A DNA stretch of 12,155 nucleotides from Phycisphaerales bacterium (GTDB lineage Bacteria > Planctomycetota > Phycisphaerae > Tepidisphaerales > Tepidisphaeraceae), in the NCBI GenBank assembly GCA_003153655.1, contig PMAK01000113.1:7340-19494 (forward strand), written 5' to 3'. The notes under the pieces are model-generated. The model had not been told where the DNA came from, did not search any database, and saw only the letters and a list, made by a program, of their open reading frames with translations. Of the stretch, positions 4,779 through 12,155 are shown piece by piece (position 1 is the first letter of the stretch; each line of letters starts with the position of its first letter). The translations under genes were made by a program, and so were the position numbers.

Positions 4779-6452
4779 ATGCAGTTCAACCAGTTGATTG
4801 ACCGTTTCAAGATTTCGAAGGCATTGGTGGATCTCGCACGAGCCCATTTGTTGGCGAAAGGCGTTTCACCGACTCAAGCGAGAATTGCGGAGGAGTTGAA
4901 TGTCGAACAATCGATGATCAGCCAAATCGAAGCATCCAAAAAGTCCTTTTCCAAGGAAAAGATTGAACTTTATGCTGAACATTTGGGCAAAACATTTAGC
5001 GATCTGGTATGCGAACTCGTCGCGATGGTACCAGCAGAGGAACCACCACAGCCAGCGAATACAATTGAGACTAAGATTGTAATGATAGCCGATCGCGTCG
5101 ACGAGTTGATCAATCAAACGACCTTGGCTATTGAATTGCTCCAAAAAATGATTTTTCAGCCCAAGATTGCGGGTGAATGCGCTGCAATGAAATTCTATGA
5201 GAAAATCGTTCGTTGCGCATTCAATGCATTTCGGAGTACTGAATTTCCCATTGTCTGTGCCGCCATTGTATTCCGGCACGGCCTAAATGACCGTTTGATG
5301 GTGGTCAATGACGCATTCAATCGACGAGCGTTCAATCTTAATTGTTGCATTCCTCGCAATCTCGCCGACGCAATTGAAAAAAGGGTATTGGTCAGAGCAG
5401 AATCGCTGGTGGAGGAGTGGTCGATAATCCGACCGGCGGCCGAGTTTAGCGGCGAGCTAGACGCCGATGCGCATTATTGGGAAAAATTCACCGGCGAGTC
5501 CGCGCGCGAAGCCGGTACGAGGCTAAAGGTCTTTGCGATCGGCGTGCAACGAAACGTGGCGCAAGATGAGCACGCACACACCGTTTCACTCCTATTCACT
5601 TTTCGAAACTCGATGGAAGGAAACGATAAAATCAAACTCGCGATGTGGCTATTCGGGCAAGCCGTGCAACAGATTCATGCAATTGAACTTAGAGACAATG
5701 CGCGGAGCATTGCACGTGTCGTTGGGCTCTCGCTGCTACCGGCAGATATTCGGCCGCACGATGCCTTTTACCCGCATGCGGGCACGGCATGCAGCGAAAA
5801 ACTTGAGGCCGTCGTCTCTGCCTTTTTTAAGAGGATTTCTCACGATCTGGAGATTGGCCCCTTGCTTGCGACCGCTGATATTTGGAGTTACGACTGGACA
5901 AAAGGGAAGTTCGCGTGCCTCTCCCAGTATTTTCGTATGATCAAGCGCGGCCCGGGAAAAAAGGAATTGACATACTCAGACGGAAGCAAAATCACATTAG
6001 CTGAAGCCTATGAGCGAGCGTTTGAATCTCTCACGCCTAGACCCTACGGAAAAACAGCTTTTATTCTTACGACGCGACGTGCGCTGATCGTCGACCGCCC
6101 TGCCCCATTTGGAAGTACGTCCTCACCTACCCATCCGGAATTGGACATCGGAACATTTCTTGGCGTTCCAATCGCGCTATACGACCGGGATAACGACCGT
6201 CATATCTATAGCGTGTTATACGTGCGTTGCGTCAAGCAGATTTCTTCTGCAAAGCAGTTGGTCCTACGAATTAGCGAGATTGCACAAGAGTTCGTTCCAG
6301 AACTATGCGTTACGCTCGCACCTCCCATGACGCGGGGTGTGGCATCCAAAATTCGAGCTGAGTCGCACAAGCTCATCGAGGAACCGGGCGAAGTCAGAAT
6401 CATCTCGGCTGCACGGTCACGACAAGATAAGGGGGTCGCAGTTCTCGATTGA
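4779..6452 (+). CDS. XRE-type HTH regulator with PAS-like and GAF-like sensor regions
   Basis: The ATG at 4779 has an AAAGGA ribosome binding site just upstream (4767-4772) and is preferred over the ATG at 4764 or the TTG at 4761. It gives 557 residues. Residues about 15-75 form a helix-turn-helix of the XRE kind: PTQARIAEELNVEQSMISQI, then EKIELYAEHLGKTFSDLV. A short coiled linker (about 98-125) follows. Residues about 155-280 look PAS-like: a strand IVCAAIVFRHG, then VVNDAFNRRAFNL, ending in strands KVFAIGVQRN and HTVSLLFTFRN. Residues about 355-510 look GAF-like, with FLGVPIALYDRDNDRHIYSV and a following helix. No histidine kinase, GGDEF, HD or nuclease motif is seen, so it is probably a ligand-sensing DNA-binding protein. 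The sensor assignments are weak pattern matches. The ligand and targets are unknown; the 190-residue gene upstream or the reverse-strand 66-residue gene are candidate partners. Confidence 0.65.
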   Translation: MQFNQLIDRFKISKALVDLARAHLLAKGVSPTQARIAEELNVEQSMISQIEASKKSFSKEKIELYAEHLGKTFSDLVCELVAMVPAEEPPQPANTIETKIVMIADRVDELINQTTLAIELLQKMIFQPKIAGECAAMKFYEKIVRCAFNAFRSTEFPIVCAAIVFRHGLNDRLMVVNDAFNRRAFNLNCCIPRNLADAIEKRVLVRAESLVEEWSIIRPAAEFSGELDADAHYWEKFTGESAREAGTRLKVFAIGVQRNVAQDEHAHTVSLLFTFRNSMEGNDKIKLAMWLFGQAVQQIHAIELRDNARSIARVVGLSLLPADIRPHDAFYPHAGTACSEKLEAVVSAFFKRISHDLEIGPLLATADIWSYDWTKGKFACLSQYFRMIKRGPGKKELTYSDGSKITLAEAYERAFESLTPRPYGKTAFILTTRRALIVDRPAPFGSTSSPTHPELDIGTFLGVPIALYDRDNDRHIYSVLYVRCVKQISSAKQLVLRISEIAQEFVPELCVTLAPPMTRGVASKIRAESHKLIEEPGEVRIISAARSRQDKGVAVLD

Positions 6453-6473
6453 GGATGAAGAAACTTTTCACTT

Positions 6474-6674
6474 TCACTTAACGTCGAAGTAGGAGAGGGC
6501 GCGTTCGATCCTAATTACTTTCGCGTCGATCCGGTTTCGACTGAGAATCTTGACGATGTCTCTGGCGGCTCTGACGTTGAGGAAGCGTTTCGCGTCCTTG
6601 ATCTCTTCAACCCAGCGAGGGCGTAGATTGACATTTTGGTAATAGCCCGCCGCTGATCTCACTACGTATCGCAT
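6474..6674 (-). CDS. Small hypothetical protein (66 aa)
   Basis: This 66-residue basic protein starts at an ATG (6672-6674 on the reverse strand) with a strong AAGGAG ribosome binding site seven bases upstream (6682-6687). It begins RYVVRSAAGYYQN, then PRWVEEIKDAKRFLNVRAAR, followed by a helix DIVKILSRN and a final strand AKVIRIERA. This strand-helix-strand pattern with a W near the EIKDAKRF helix recalls small proteins carried by phages and mobile DNA, but I cannot name a family. It is convergent with the large regulator, whose stop is 21 bases away. Its upstream region abuts the broken 5' end of the YjbQ gene, so it may be the last gene of an inserted segment. Confidence 0.6.
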   Translation of the reverse strand: MRYVVRSAAGYYQNVNLRPRWVEEIKDAKRFLNVRAARDIVKILSRNRIDAKVIRIERALSYFDVK

Positions 6675-6753
6675 GACCGTTCTCCTTTGCGGCCCGACAG
6701 GAGAGCGGAAAGCGAGAAGGGGATTGAATAACTAGATATGCTTTGTAAACGCG

Positions 6754-7047
6754 ATGCACATCACCGCAAGCGTTTTTATCAATGATAATGAAAGTGGATT
6801 GCACGAGGATTACAAGAAATGGCTGGAAAAGCTGGCGCCGTTTGATGCGTCGGCTAAAACGTATCAACATAATCGCACCGGGGAAGACAATGCCGACGCG
6901 CATATGAAGCGGCAAATCATGGGGCGCGAGGTGGTGGTGGCAATCACGAAGGGGAAGCTGGATTTCGGGCCTTGGGAGCAGATTTTTTATGGGGAGTTCG
7001 ACGGGAAACGAAATAAGCGGGTGCTGGTGAAAGTAATTGGTGAGTAA
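6754..7047 (+). CDS. YjbQ/UPF0047 family protein, N-terminally truncated
   Basis: The 97 residues match the central and C-terminal part of the YjbQ (UPF0047) family: [15 protein letters not shown] at the start, then [19 protein letters not shown], and [18 protein letters not shown] near the end, which is the usual arrangement of conserved His and the GxWQ-like motif. Family members are about 130-140 residues long, so some 40 are missing. Homology continues upstream of the ATG in the same frame (ICFVNA at 6736-6753) but hits a TAG at 6733-6735, and no ribosome binding site precedes 6754. The 5' end has therefore been lost or replaced. YjbQ proteins have a reported weak thiamine phosphate synthase activity; their true role is uncertain. 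This copy may be a pseudogene, or a shortened protein may still be made. Confidence 0.75.
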   Translation: MHITASVFINDNESGLHEDYKKWLEKLAPFDASAKTYQHNRTGEDNADAHMKRQIMGREVVVAITKGKLDFGPWEQIFYGEFDGKRNKRVLVKVIGE

Positions 7048-7086
7048 AGTCAGCGCGAAAGGACCAGACCTGCACTTTTGTTTATT

Positions 7087-8946
7087 CTACTTCTCGCACC
7101 ATTGCTGCCACATTGTTCGGTAGGCCTGTTCGATGTCTTTCGCGAATTGCGCGCCATCCATCAGCGGCGAAGTTCCCATCCGATTCCGCAATTCCGATCT
7201 CAACGTTTTTAGTCTTGTTATGTCAGTGGCCAAGCTGCTGGCGATTTGAATGTATTGATCGGCGCCCTTGGCGACGAGTTCGGGCAAGCCGATGTTTGAG
7301 AGGATGGACAGACCTGATCGGCCAACGGCGGTTTGGCCCGCCAGCGTAACGACAGGCACGCCCATCCAAAGTGCGTCGCAGGTTGTCGTCCCGCCGGCGC
7401 AGGGAAATGGATCCAAGGCAATATCAATCTCGTTATAAGATTGCAGGTATTGGTTGACCGGCCTGAAGCCGACGAAGCTCAGGCGTTCCGATTCGATGCC
7501 CGCCTCGGCGAAGAAGTCTTGGAGATGTTGCTGGTGATCGCCTTCCTTGGTGTGCAAGATGAGGCGGGATCGCGGAATGGCTTGCATCAATCGCCGCCAA
7601 GCCGTCAGTGTCGGCATTGTGACTTTGCAAAAATTGTTGAGGCAAGCAAACGTGATATATTCGCGGGAGAAAGACGGCGGCTCCGTTGGTGTTTCCGTGG
7701 GGAGCGGTTCGTAACACCAATAAGTTCGCGGCAACCGAATCGATTTTTCGCTGTAGTTGGCATCGCCCGGGCCGGGTGGATCGAGATAGGGATCGGTCAG
7801 GCGATAGTCGATCGTGTCCAGGCCCGTGGTGGAGCAATAGGCGAGATAAGTCACTTGAATAGGCGCGGGTTTGCGGGCGAAAGTGAGCAGACGGTTATGA
7901 GCCATGTGCATGGTCAGATCAACGAGGATATCGATGCGATCCTGACGGATGAGACCCGCGAATTGATCGTGTGAAAGTCCGACGATGGGCCGCCAGGCAT
8001 CGGCCCGACTTCGCAGGCGGGTGGTGACGGCGTCGGAAAGCGGGGAATCGCTGTAGCAAAATACTTCGACCGCATCGTGATTATGGTGATCGAAAAGCGG
8101 CAGGAGAAAACGGCCGACCGGGTGGCTGCGGAAATCAGGGGAGACATACCCGATGCGAATGCGCCGATCGGGCGAGCGATCATTTGGATGCCCGGCGGCG
8201 TCCTGCCGAAGATTTTTGGCGTGGCGCAGATTCCACTGGCGGTGATGTTCGAGGATCGCGGCCGCGTCGTAGGCCGGATGATCGTGGAGGGTGTAGATCT
8301 TATTGCTATGGATGGCCGCGTCGTCCGGCTTGAGGGAGAGAGCGCGATCGTAACAGTCGAGCGCTTCGTCGAGCTTTCCTTGTTCCTTCAGGACGTTGGC
8401 GAGGTTATTCAAAACGCCGGCGACGTCTGGGCGGAGTTGGAGAGCTTTGGTGTATTCAGATGCGGCGTCGGAGAGTTTGGATTGCTGCCGATAGACAAGG
8501 CCGAGAGCGTTGTGGATTTCGGGGAGATTGGGATTGATCTCCAGCGCGCCGCGCAAAACGGCGATGGCCTGATCGAGTTTCCCCTGCTCACGGAAGAGTT
8601 TGCCGAGGTTGTGGTGGGCCTCAATAAGATCAGAGCGAATTTGGATGGCTTTGGAATAGGAAAAGATGGCGGCATCAAGGTCGCCGCGGCGATGGAGGGC
8701 GTTGGCGAGATTGAGGTGATAGGCTGCATCATTGGGCTGGGCGGTGATGGCTTTGCGGATCAGATCGACGGCGACGTCATTTTGTCCGGTCTGAAAAGCG
8801 ATAAGCCCCAGGCGATGAAGGGCATCAGGGTGGATCGGGTTTTGGACCAGGACCTGGCGGTAGAGGGCCTCAGCTTCGGATAGACGCCCTGCCTTGTGGT
8901 ATTCCAGGGCGGTTTGCAGGGCGGTTTCGATGGAAAATGGCGGCAC
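7087..8946 (-). CDS. TPR-repeat O-GlcNAc transferase-like glycosyltransferase (GT41)
   Basis: The protein joins an N-terminal array of about six to seven tetratricopeptide repeats (residues about 10-225) to a C-terminal glycosyltransferase-41 domain of the SPINDLY/OGT type (about 260-615). Key motifs are RIRIGYVSPDFRSHP (263-276, with the conserved His), HMAHNRL (347-353), APIQVTYLAY then STTGLDTIDYRLTDPY, NNFCKVT with the nucleotide-binding Lys at 441, and DPFPCAGGTTTCDALWMGVP (512-531). Family members transfer sugar from a nucleotide sugar to Ser/Thr of proteins; the TPR part selects the partner. It is cytoplasmic. I chose the GTG at 8946 because AGAAAGG lies just upstream and homologues begin near here; an ATG at 9036 would add 30 unlikely residues without a ribosome binding site and would crowd the divergent atpG gene. 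The substrate is unknown. Confidence 0.88.
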   Translation of the reverse strand: MPPFSIETALQTALEYHKAGRLSEAEALYRQVLVQNPIHPDALHRLGLIAFQTGQNDVAVDLIRKAITAQPNDAAYHLNLANALHRRGDLDAAIFSYSKAIQIRSDLIEAHHNLGKLFREQGKLDQAIAVLRGALEINPNLPEIHNALGLVYRQQSKLSDAASEYTKALQLRPDVAGVLNNLANVLKEQGKLDEALDCYDRALSLKPDDAAIHSNKIYTLHDHPAYDAAAILEHHRQWNLRHAKNLRQDAAGHPNDRSPDRRIRIGYVSPDFRSHPVGRFLLPLFDHHNHDAVEVFCYSDSPLSDAVTTRLRSRADAWRPIVGLSHDQFAGLIRQDRIDILVDLTMHMAHNRLLTFARKPAPIQVTYLAYCSTTGLDTIDYRLTDPYLDPPGPGDANYSEKSIRLPRTYWCYEPLPTETPTEPPSFSREYITFACLNNFCKVTMPTLTAWRRLMQAIPRSRLILHTKEGDHQQHLQDFFAEAGIESERLSFVGFRPVNQYLQSYNEIDIALDPFPCAGGTTTCDALWMGVPVVTLAGQTAVGRSGLSILSNIGLPELVAKGADQYIQIASSLATDITRLKTLRSELRNRMGTSPLMDGAQFAKDIEQAYRTMWQQWCEK

Positions 8947-8991
8947 TGGGCCTTTCTGAATCAAATAGAAAAATACAGGGGGTTGGGCGGG

Positions 8992-9020
8992 TAAACAATC
9001 ATTGGGATGAGGGTGATAAT
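8992..9020 (+). promoter_or_regulatory. Promoter candidate for atpG
   Basis: TAAACA (8992-8997, four of six consensus bases) is separated by 17 bases from GATAAT (9015-9020). Transcription from about 9027 would leave a leader of about 50 bases before the ATG at 9078. This is a weak match, but a promoter is needed here because the gene upstream is on the other strand. Confidence 0.3.
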
Positions 9021-9077
9021 CCTGGCGGCTTAGCATTTCTTGACGCGTGGGGCGTTTTGCTATCCAATCCCGGCCCT

Positions 9078-9983
9078 ATGGCTAAGGCTCGTGCGATTGT
9101 GAAGCGCCGCAAGGCGGTGCGGAACATCCGAAAAATCACCAAGACGATGCAGATGATCGCCACGGCGAAATTCCAGAAATCGCTGAAGCGAGCCGTCGGC
9201 ACCAAGGCATACTCAAACAAGGTGCGGGAACTGGTGGCTGAAGTGGCGCGAAACATCGGGGATGTGTCTCATCCCCTGCTCCGACGTCCCGGTGGGAATG
9301 ACACAAGCGGGACGATTGCCCTGCTGGTCGTTACCAGCAATCGCGGACTGGCCGGGGCGTATAACGGCAGCGTGCTGCGCATGACTTCACATTTCATCGC
9401 GGACCAGGAACGGCAGAAGAAGAAAATCGACCTGTTCGTCGTCGGCAAAAAAGGGGCGAGCTATTTCAATTTTCAGAAGCGGCCGATCACACAGCGATAT
9501 GATCTGGGCGATGCCGCCAAATTCGCGGACGCCGAAAAGATAGCCAACGTATTCATCGAGAAATTTACGGGCGGGCAATACGACGCGGTGTATGTGGCGT
9601 ATATGAATTTCATCAGCACGGGTGTTCAGAAGGCGAACGTGGTACCGCTGCTGCCATTGGCCGGGGTGGATGCCCCGCAGGCATCGCGAAAGCCGGGGGA
9701 ATCGGCGCCAATCGCCACAACGGCGGTTTATGAATTTATTCCGGATGCGAAGACGCTGCTGGACGAGCTGTTGCCACTGACGGTGAAGACGGCGATTTTC
9801 CAGGCATTCCTGGATGCGACGACCAGCGAACACGTGGCCCGGATGATCTCGATGAAGAGCGCTACGGATAATGCGGACAAGATGGTGAAGTCTTTGACGA
9901 TGAAATACAACCGGGCGCGGCAGAGTCAGATCACGACAGAATTGTCTGAGATCATGGGCGGTGTTGAGGCGATGGAATCTTAA
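9078..9983 (+). CDS. atpG: ATP synthase F1 subunit gamma
   Basis: This 301-residue protein is the gamma subunit, the central rotating shaft of the F1 motor that couples proton flow to ATP synthesis. The N-terminal helix has the family signature: KRRKAVRNIRKITKTMQMIA followed by TAKFQ. The Rossmann-like middle includes TIALLVVTSNRGLAGAYN. The C-terminal helix runs through SEHVARMISMKSATDNADKM to the end at EIMGGVEAMES, so the gene is complete and of normal length. The ATG at 9078 is set by the family's usual MAxA start; there is no strong ribosome binding site. Unusually, no other atp gene is adjacent: a glycosyltransferase lies divergent on the left and a regulator convergent on the right. 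Either the ATP synthase genes are scattered in this genome or this is a second, displaced copy. Confidence 0.95.
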   Translation: MAKARAIVKRRKAVRNIRKITKTMQMIATAKFQKSLKRAVGTKAYSNKVRELVAEVARNIGDVSHPLLRRPGGNDTSGTIALLVVTSNRGLAGAYNGSVLRMTSHFIADQERQKKKIDLFVVGKKGASYFNFQKRPITQRYDLGDAAKFADAEKIANVFIEKFTGGQYDAVYVAYMNFISTGVQKANVVPLLPLAGVDAPQASRKPGESAPIATTAVYEFIPDAKTLLDELLPLTVKTAIFQAFLDATTSEHVARMISMKSATDNADKMVKSLTMKYNRARQSQITTELSEIMGGVEAMES

Positions 9984-10143
9984 GTTTTTTATTCGGGGTT
10001 CAATTCAGAAATTTTTTATCGTTTGCGGGGTTCGTGACGGCCGAGTGCGTTTACTCGAATATAATGGGCGCGACCGCTGAGAGCGCCGCTGGCTTGCCTG
10101 TTGACGTTCTGACGGGCCGTTTGCTGGTGAATATCTGGGGTTT

Positions 10144-11346
10144 TCAGGCGTTTTTCTGTTCGGCTTCGGCTGCTGCGCCATCTGCGGATTCCGGCTCCGG
10201 CAGGCGGAAACGAGCGCGATAGGACGTTGGGGTCATTCCAACCAAGCTGCGGAAAACCTGCGATAATTGCTTGGCTTCGGAGAAACCCGAGCGGCGGGCG
10301 ATGATCGGCATCGGCAGGTCAGTGCTGGATAACAACTGCTTGGCCAGATCGACGCGCACCCGGCGAATTTCTTCCAGCGGGCTGCGGCCAAGAACCCGGC
10401 GGAATTTTCGCTCGAGCGAGCGGCGCTGCACGGGGAGCGCTAGAAGCAGTTCGCGCACGCCGATCCATTCGCCGGCATGGGCCAGGATAAAGCGAAGGGC
10501 GCTGGCGACATCGGGATCGCGGACCGAGACATTGTCGGTTGATCCACGCGGAATCACGCTGGAGACATTCACCTGGCGGCGTCTATCCACTAGTTTTTTC
10601 TGGGTCAGGAGCGCGGCGAGGAACTCGGCAGCGTCGAAGCCGACGCGTTCGGCGGGGAGCCCGACGCTGCTCAGGGATGGCGTTGACAAGCCGCAGATGA
10701 TCGGATCGTTGCCGCAGCCAAGCACCGCCACGTTGTTGGGAACTCGGATGGAAGCGGCTCGACAGGCGTCGATAACCGATCGGCCAAGGATGTCGTTCAT
10801 GGCAAAGAGGCCGACCGGTTTCGAGAGCGAATCAATCCACTGCCCGAGATTTTGAAAACTGGCTGAATCAAACGTATTGGGGGCTTCGTATGATTCGATC
10901 TTGTTGAAGCCATCGACGGCGAGGCGTTCGCAATAGCCCGCGAATCGGCCTTCGGAATCCATTCGGCCAGGCAATCCGACATAGGCGAAATTGCGCATGC
11001 GCCGTTCGAGGAAGTGGCTGGCGGCGATGCCACCAATCATCTTGTCGTCGCAGGCGACCGATGGAAGTTCGGGATCATCTAAAGCGGATGAGACGCTGAC
11101 ACAGGGAACGGCTAGCGATTTGAAGAAATTGGCCTGGCGGCTGGATTCGACAAGGGCGATGATTCCCCCCCGCTCTTCCTGAAGCCAGTGCGAGGTTCCT
11201 TCGTGGAGCGTTCCGTGGCCGTCGAGCTCGGCATTGCTGAGAACCCAATTGGTTGTAGCCGCATAACGGATAACGCCCTGGATGACGCCACGCCCGAATT
11301 CGAGGTCTGCGGGGATGCCGAGCAAGATATGTAAAGATTTTCTCAT
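10144..11346 (-). CDS. XylR-type regulator: LacI-like sugar sensor plus AraC DNA-binding domain
   Basis: This 400-residue protein starts at the ATG at 11346; the frame extends upstream only to a TTG. Residues 1 to about 265 form a periplasmic-binding-protein-like sensor of the LacI/GalR type: RKSLHILLGIPADLEFGRG at the start, CVSVSSALDDPELPSVACDD, GLFAMNDILGRSV, and RVPNNVAVLGCGNDP followed by PSLSSVGLP. Residues about 285-381 form an AraC domain with two helix-turn-helix units: GVRELLLALPVQRRSLERKF, and PIIARRSGFSEAKQLSQVF ending in GMTPTSYRARFR. This architecture is that of XylR in E. coli and is abundant in planctomycetes and relatives, where it controls sugar-utilisation genes. No sugar gene is adjacent, so the target is unknown. 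The tail is rich in Ala and Glu. It is convergent with atpG. Confidence 0.88.
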   Translation of the reverse strand: MRKSLHILLGIPADLEFGRGVIQGVIRYAATTNWVLSNAELDGHGTLHEGTSHWLQEERGGIIALVESSRQANFFKSLAVPCVSVSSALDDPELPSVACDDKMIGGIAASHFLERRMRNFAYVGLPGRMDSEGRFAGYCERLAVDGFNKIESYEAPNTFDSASFQNLGQWIDSLSKPVGLFAMNDILGRSVIDACRAASIRVPNNVAVLGCGNDPIICGLSTPSLSSVGLPAERVGFDAAEFLAALLTQKKLVDRRRQVNVSSVIPRGSTDNVSVRDPDVASALRFILAHAGEWIGVRELLLALPVQRRSLERKFRRVLGRSPLEEIRRVRVDLAKQLLSSTDLPMPIIARRSGFSEAKQLSQVFRSLVGMTPTSYRARFRLPEPESADGAAAEAEQKNA

Positions 11347-11377
11347 TCGGGCCCAATCTCTCTTGGCGAGAGCGGGA

Positions 11378-11407
11378 AATTTACACAAATCGAGGTCCGG
11401 GAGCAAA
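11378..11407 (-). promoter_or_regulatory. Promoter candidate for the XylR-type regulator
   Basis: On the reverse strand TTTGCT (11402-11407) and TAAATT (11378-11383) are spaced by 18 bases, about 30 bases upstream of the start codon. The match is moderate. The perfect palindrome at 11414-11428 lies just upstream of its -35 box. Confidence 0.3.
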
Positions 11408-11413
11408 TAAAAA

Positions 11414-11428
11414 GTCGCAATTTGCGAC
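11414..11428. promoter_or_regulatory. Perfect palindrome, candidate operator
   Basis: GTCGCAA (11414-11420), one central T and TTGCGAC (11422-11428) form a perfect inverted repeat of 15 bases. It lies about 68 bases upstream of the regulator's ATG in a non-coding region. This symmetry suits a dimeric DNA-binding protein; autoregulation by the adjacent gene is possible but not shown, since AraC domains often prefer direct repeats. Confidence 0.45.
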
Positions 11429-11549
11429 GCGCATGGCGCTAATGTGGCTATAGGCTATGAAATTGCGCTAACGACAGGCCAATTGCATCTTGCCCAGATA
11501 ACCCAAATTAGCCAAGCGGGAAAAACTCTGAATTTCGCCAAATGGCACG

Positions 11550-12155
11550 TTAAGGGTACGGAGCAGGCTTGGGTTGATCCCCGGGAAGCTGGAGGGCTCC
11601 GATCAGTTCACGGAGGGTTTCGACGCCATTTCGCTCCATGTATTCGAGGATGCCCTGCCGGATTTTGTTGGGGGCGGCCGGATCGACGAACAGCGCTGTG
11701 CCGACGCCGATGGCGCTGGCGCCGGCGAGGATGAACTCGATGGCGTCGGTCCAGAATTGGATGCCACCCATGCCGATGATCGGAACGCCGGCGGATTTGG
11801 CAACGGTTCGATAGACCCGGCTGATCAGGTGCAAGGCGATGGGTTTGATCGCCGGGCCGGAGAGGCCGCCGGTGACGTTGGCGAGTCGCGGGCGTTTTTT
11901 GTGGATGTCGATCGCCATCGCGGTAAAGGTGTTGATCATCGAGATGATGTCGGCGCCGCCTTCGATGGTTGCCCGGGCGGTTTGCGTGATGTCATCCACG
12001 TTGGGGGAGAGTTTGACGATCAGCTTTTTATTGGGAAGCGATTTCTTTACTTCGGCAGTGAGTTCCTTGAGCCGGCCGGGATGCGTGCCGAAGGTCAGGC
12101 CGTCTTTGACATTGGGGCAGGAGACATTCAATTCGACGGCGACGATGCAATCGAG
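11550..12155 (-). CDS. pyrD: Dihydroorotate dehydrogenase, class 1 (5' end beyond window)
   Basis: The visible 201 C-terminal residues match class 1 dihydroorotate dehydrogenase, the flavoenzyme that oxidises dihydroorotate to orotate in pyrimidine synthesis. The substrate-loop motif ELNVSCPN is at the start of the visible part and contains the catalytic Cys of class 1 enzymes (class 2 enzymes have Ser). Further motifs are KLSPNVDDI, the NTFTAMAID segment, LANVTGGLSGPAIKP and the FMN-phosphate region VPIIGMGGIQFWTDAIEF with GASAIGVGTALF. The conserved GGLSGPAIKP and MAID segments suit subtype 1B, which uses NAD via a PyrK partner; pyrK is not in the window. The stop is TAA (11550-11552 on the reverse strand). 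About 100-110 N-terminal residues should lie beyond the right edge. Confidence 0.92.
   Translation of the reverse strand, partial: LDCIVAVELNVSCPNVKDGLTFGTHPGRLKELTAEVKKSLPNKKLIVKLSPNVDDITQTARATIEGGADIISMINTFTAMAIDIHKKRPRLANVTGGLSGPAIKPIALHLISRVYRTVAKSAGVPIIGMGGIQFWTDAIEFILAGASAIGVGTALFVDPAAPNKIRQGILEYMERNGVETLRELIGALQLPGDQPKPAPYP

Noticed and set aside
6720..6730. GGGATTGAATA shared with 417-427, possible element end
   Set aside because: Only 11 bases match, with no further similarity on either side; chance cannot be excluded.
8077..8883. Forward open frame of 268 codons inside the TPR/glycosyltransferase gene
   Set aside because: It is antisense to well-conserved TPR repeats; the Val/Gly/Glu-rich composition is typical of a shadow frame.
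9387..9833. Reverse-strand open frame of 148 codons inside atpG
   Set aside because: atpG is unambiguous in this region and the reverse frame shows no family features.
9986..10033. Imperfect direct repeat (TTTTTTAT ... GGGGTTC twice) after atpG
   Set aside because: It is short and AT-rich with no hairpin; it is not convincing as a terminator or a repeat element.
11444..11734. Forward open frame of 96 codons at the end of pyrD
   Set aside because: Its second half is antisense to conserved pyrD sequence, and it has no ribosome binding site.
1..12155. CRISPR array, tRNA, rRNA, transposase or integrase
   Set aside because: Read for on both strands; no spaced repeats, cloverleaf-like sequence or recombinase motifs were found.

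Overview
The window looks like a chromosomal segment of a PVC-group bacterium, most likely a planctomycete of the Phycisphaerae type. This is an inference from gene content only: an ATP synthase gamma subunit whose N-terminus resembles planctomycete versions, a LacI-like sensor fused to an AraC DNA-binding domain, and a TPR/glycosyltransferase-41 protein. There is no rRNA, tRNA, CRISPR array or recognisable transposase.

The left half, up to about position 6735, is accessory DNA. It opens with a DUF4926 gene cut by the window edge, then a two-gene BrnT-like toxin and ribbon-helix-helix antitoxin module (461-1034), then a second, nearly identical DUF4926 gene (1094-1348). Both DUF4926 genes are followed in the same frame by the tail of a HigA antitoxin, intact-looking in the first copy and decayed in the second. 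A third HigA tail lies at 3446-3526, fused to the start of a HigB toxin by a large internal deletion. Between these lie two reverse-strand genes: a lipoprotein and a membrane protein with three cysteine pairs. Further right come a frameshifted small gene, a 73-residue protein, a 190-residue unknown protein closed by a strong terminator, and a 557-residue XRE-type regulator with PAS-like and GAF-like regions. A 66-residue reverse-strand gene ends this part.

The accessory stretch stops against a YjbQ-family gene that has lost its first third. In-frame homology begins just after a stop codon at 6733-6735, so this is a likely insertion or deletion boundary.

The right half is ordinary chromosome: a TPR/OGT-like glycosyltransferase (reverse), an atpG gene standing alone (forward), a XylR-type regulator (reverse) with a perfect 15-base palindrome upstream, and a class 1 dihydroorotate dehydrogenase (reverse) that runs off the right edge.

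I see no proven new defence system. The most unusual material is the mosaic of higBA and DUF4926 remnants with shared breakpoints, and the uncharacterised 190-residue gene next to a large orphan sensor-regulator.
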